From the NCBI GenBank assembly GCA_905235695.1, contig CAJOMW010000012.1:1-15040 (forward strand): a stretch of DNA of 15,040 nt, in the 5' to 3' direction. Made by a program: the position numbers and the translations under genes. Under the pieces are notes generated by a model. The model saw only the letters and a list, made by a program, of their open reading frames with translations, was not told where the DNA came from and searched no databases. Of the stretch, positions 14,717 through 15,040 are shown in pieces. The DNA comes from an uncultured Clostridia bacterium. Lineage in GTDB: Bacteria > Bacillota > Clostridia > Oscillospirales > CAG-382. Position 1 is the stretch's first letter. Each line of letters opens with the position of its first letter.

Positions 14717-14761
14717 ATATAAATATAAACACGCACAAGGAAGAAGAAGGAATACAAGGCT

Positions 14762-15040
14762 ATGATAGTTGGTCTCGGCACTGCGGCAAACGCCGCCGCA
14801 ATAATAGTCGGCGGCATTGCAGGGCTGATATTCAAAAAGGGCTTGAAGGAAAACCTAAGAAGCACCCTTATGCAGGCGCTCGGAGCGTCGATAATATTTA
14901 TCGGGGCAGCAGGCACACTCAAAGGTATGCTGTACGTGGAAGGCGTCTCGCTCGACACGCAGAACTCCATGATACTGATATTTTCCCTTGTTATAGGTGC
15001 TCTTATCGGAGAGCTTTTGAAGATAAAAAAACACACGGAG
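14762..15040 (+). CDS. DUF554 membrane protein, N-terminal part
   Basis: The open frame from the ATG at 14762 runs to the window edge (93 codons). It begins MIVGLGTAANAAAIIVGG, with GLIFKKGLKENLRSTLMQAL at about 21-40, then two further hydrophobic segments (about 41-55 and 71-86). This N-terminus is characteristic of the DUF554 (YdfK-like) family of multi-pass membrane proteins of unknown function. AAGGAA lies about 10 bases upstream of the ATG. The C-terminal half is outside the window. Confidence 0.9.
   Translation, partial: MIVGLGTAANAAAIIVGGIAGLIFKKGLKENLRSTLMQALGASIIFIGAAGTLKGMLYVEGVSLDTQNSMILIFSLVIGALIGELLKIKKHTE

Noticed and set aside
14602..15036. Minus-strand open frame of 144 codons at the right edge
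   Set aside because: It is antisense to the DUF554 gene and crosses the dispersed repeat; the plus frame matches a known family.

Overview
The window looks like chromosome from an uncultured, low-to-mid GC member of the Firmicutes, most likely class Clostridia (perhaps an Oscillospirales-type gut lineage; this is inference). The reasons are AGGAG-type ribosome binding sites, -35/-10 promoters with 17-bp spacers, heavy use of ATA isoleucine codons, and gene content including LexA, an SpoIIIE/FtsK translocase, YmdB, DUF5711, DUF554 and a ComEC-like secreted hydrolase. The code is dense and mostly housekeeping. I see no CRISPR array, tRNA, rRNA, transposase, phage gene or defence system.

Layout. 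Left edge: a minus-strand TtcA-type tRNA thiolase, cut by the window edge, diverges from a plus-strand D-Ala-D-Ala carboxypeptidase (899-2005). Then comes a gene-free stretch of about 740 bp (2006-2745) rich in structure: two copies of a palindromic dispersed repeat, a perfect 11-bp hairpin, a pair of interlocked inverted repeats with pseudoknot topology, an intrinsic terminator, and seven exact heptads. It separates the carboxypeptidase from a convergent minus-strand cluster.

That cluster (7282 down to 2746) is lexA, then ftsK/spoIIIE, then a membrane-anchored metallo-beta-lactamase-fold hydrolase. A consensus-like promoter precedes lexA, and a LexA (SOS) box overlaps its -35. The short gaps suggest that the translocase and hydrolase may share lexA's SOS-responsive transcription.

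Upstream lies a second minus-strand run (13973 down to 7306): a PLP aminotransferase, nagA, a TrmN6-like methyltransferase, a DUF5711 membrane-anchored propeller, ymdB and an MFS transporter. A strong promoter precedes the aminotransferase. The MFS gene has a stable hairpin inserted between its Shine-Dalgarno sequence and its start codon. Aminotransferase and nagA are 16 bp apart, and the methyltransferase and DUF5711 gene 18 bp apart; larger gaps elsewhere make one single operon uncertain.

Right edge: a plus-strand GNAT acetyltransferase with a GTG start diverges from the aminotransferase. A third, inverted copy of the dispersed repeat follows, then the start of a DUF554 membrane protein that runs off the window.

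No convincing novel system is encoded by proteins here. The best leads are non-coding: the 2.0-2.7 kb spacer, the three-copy repeat, and the hairpin-spaced ribosome binding site.
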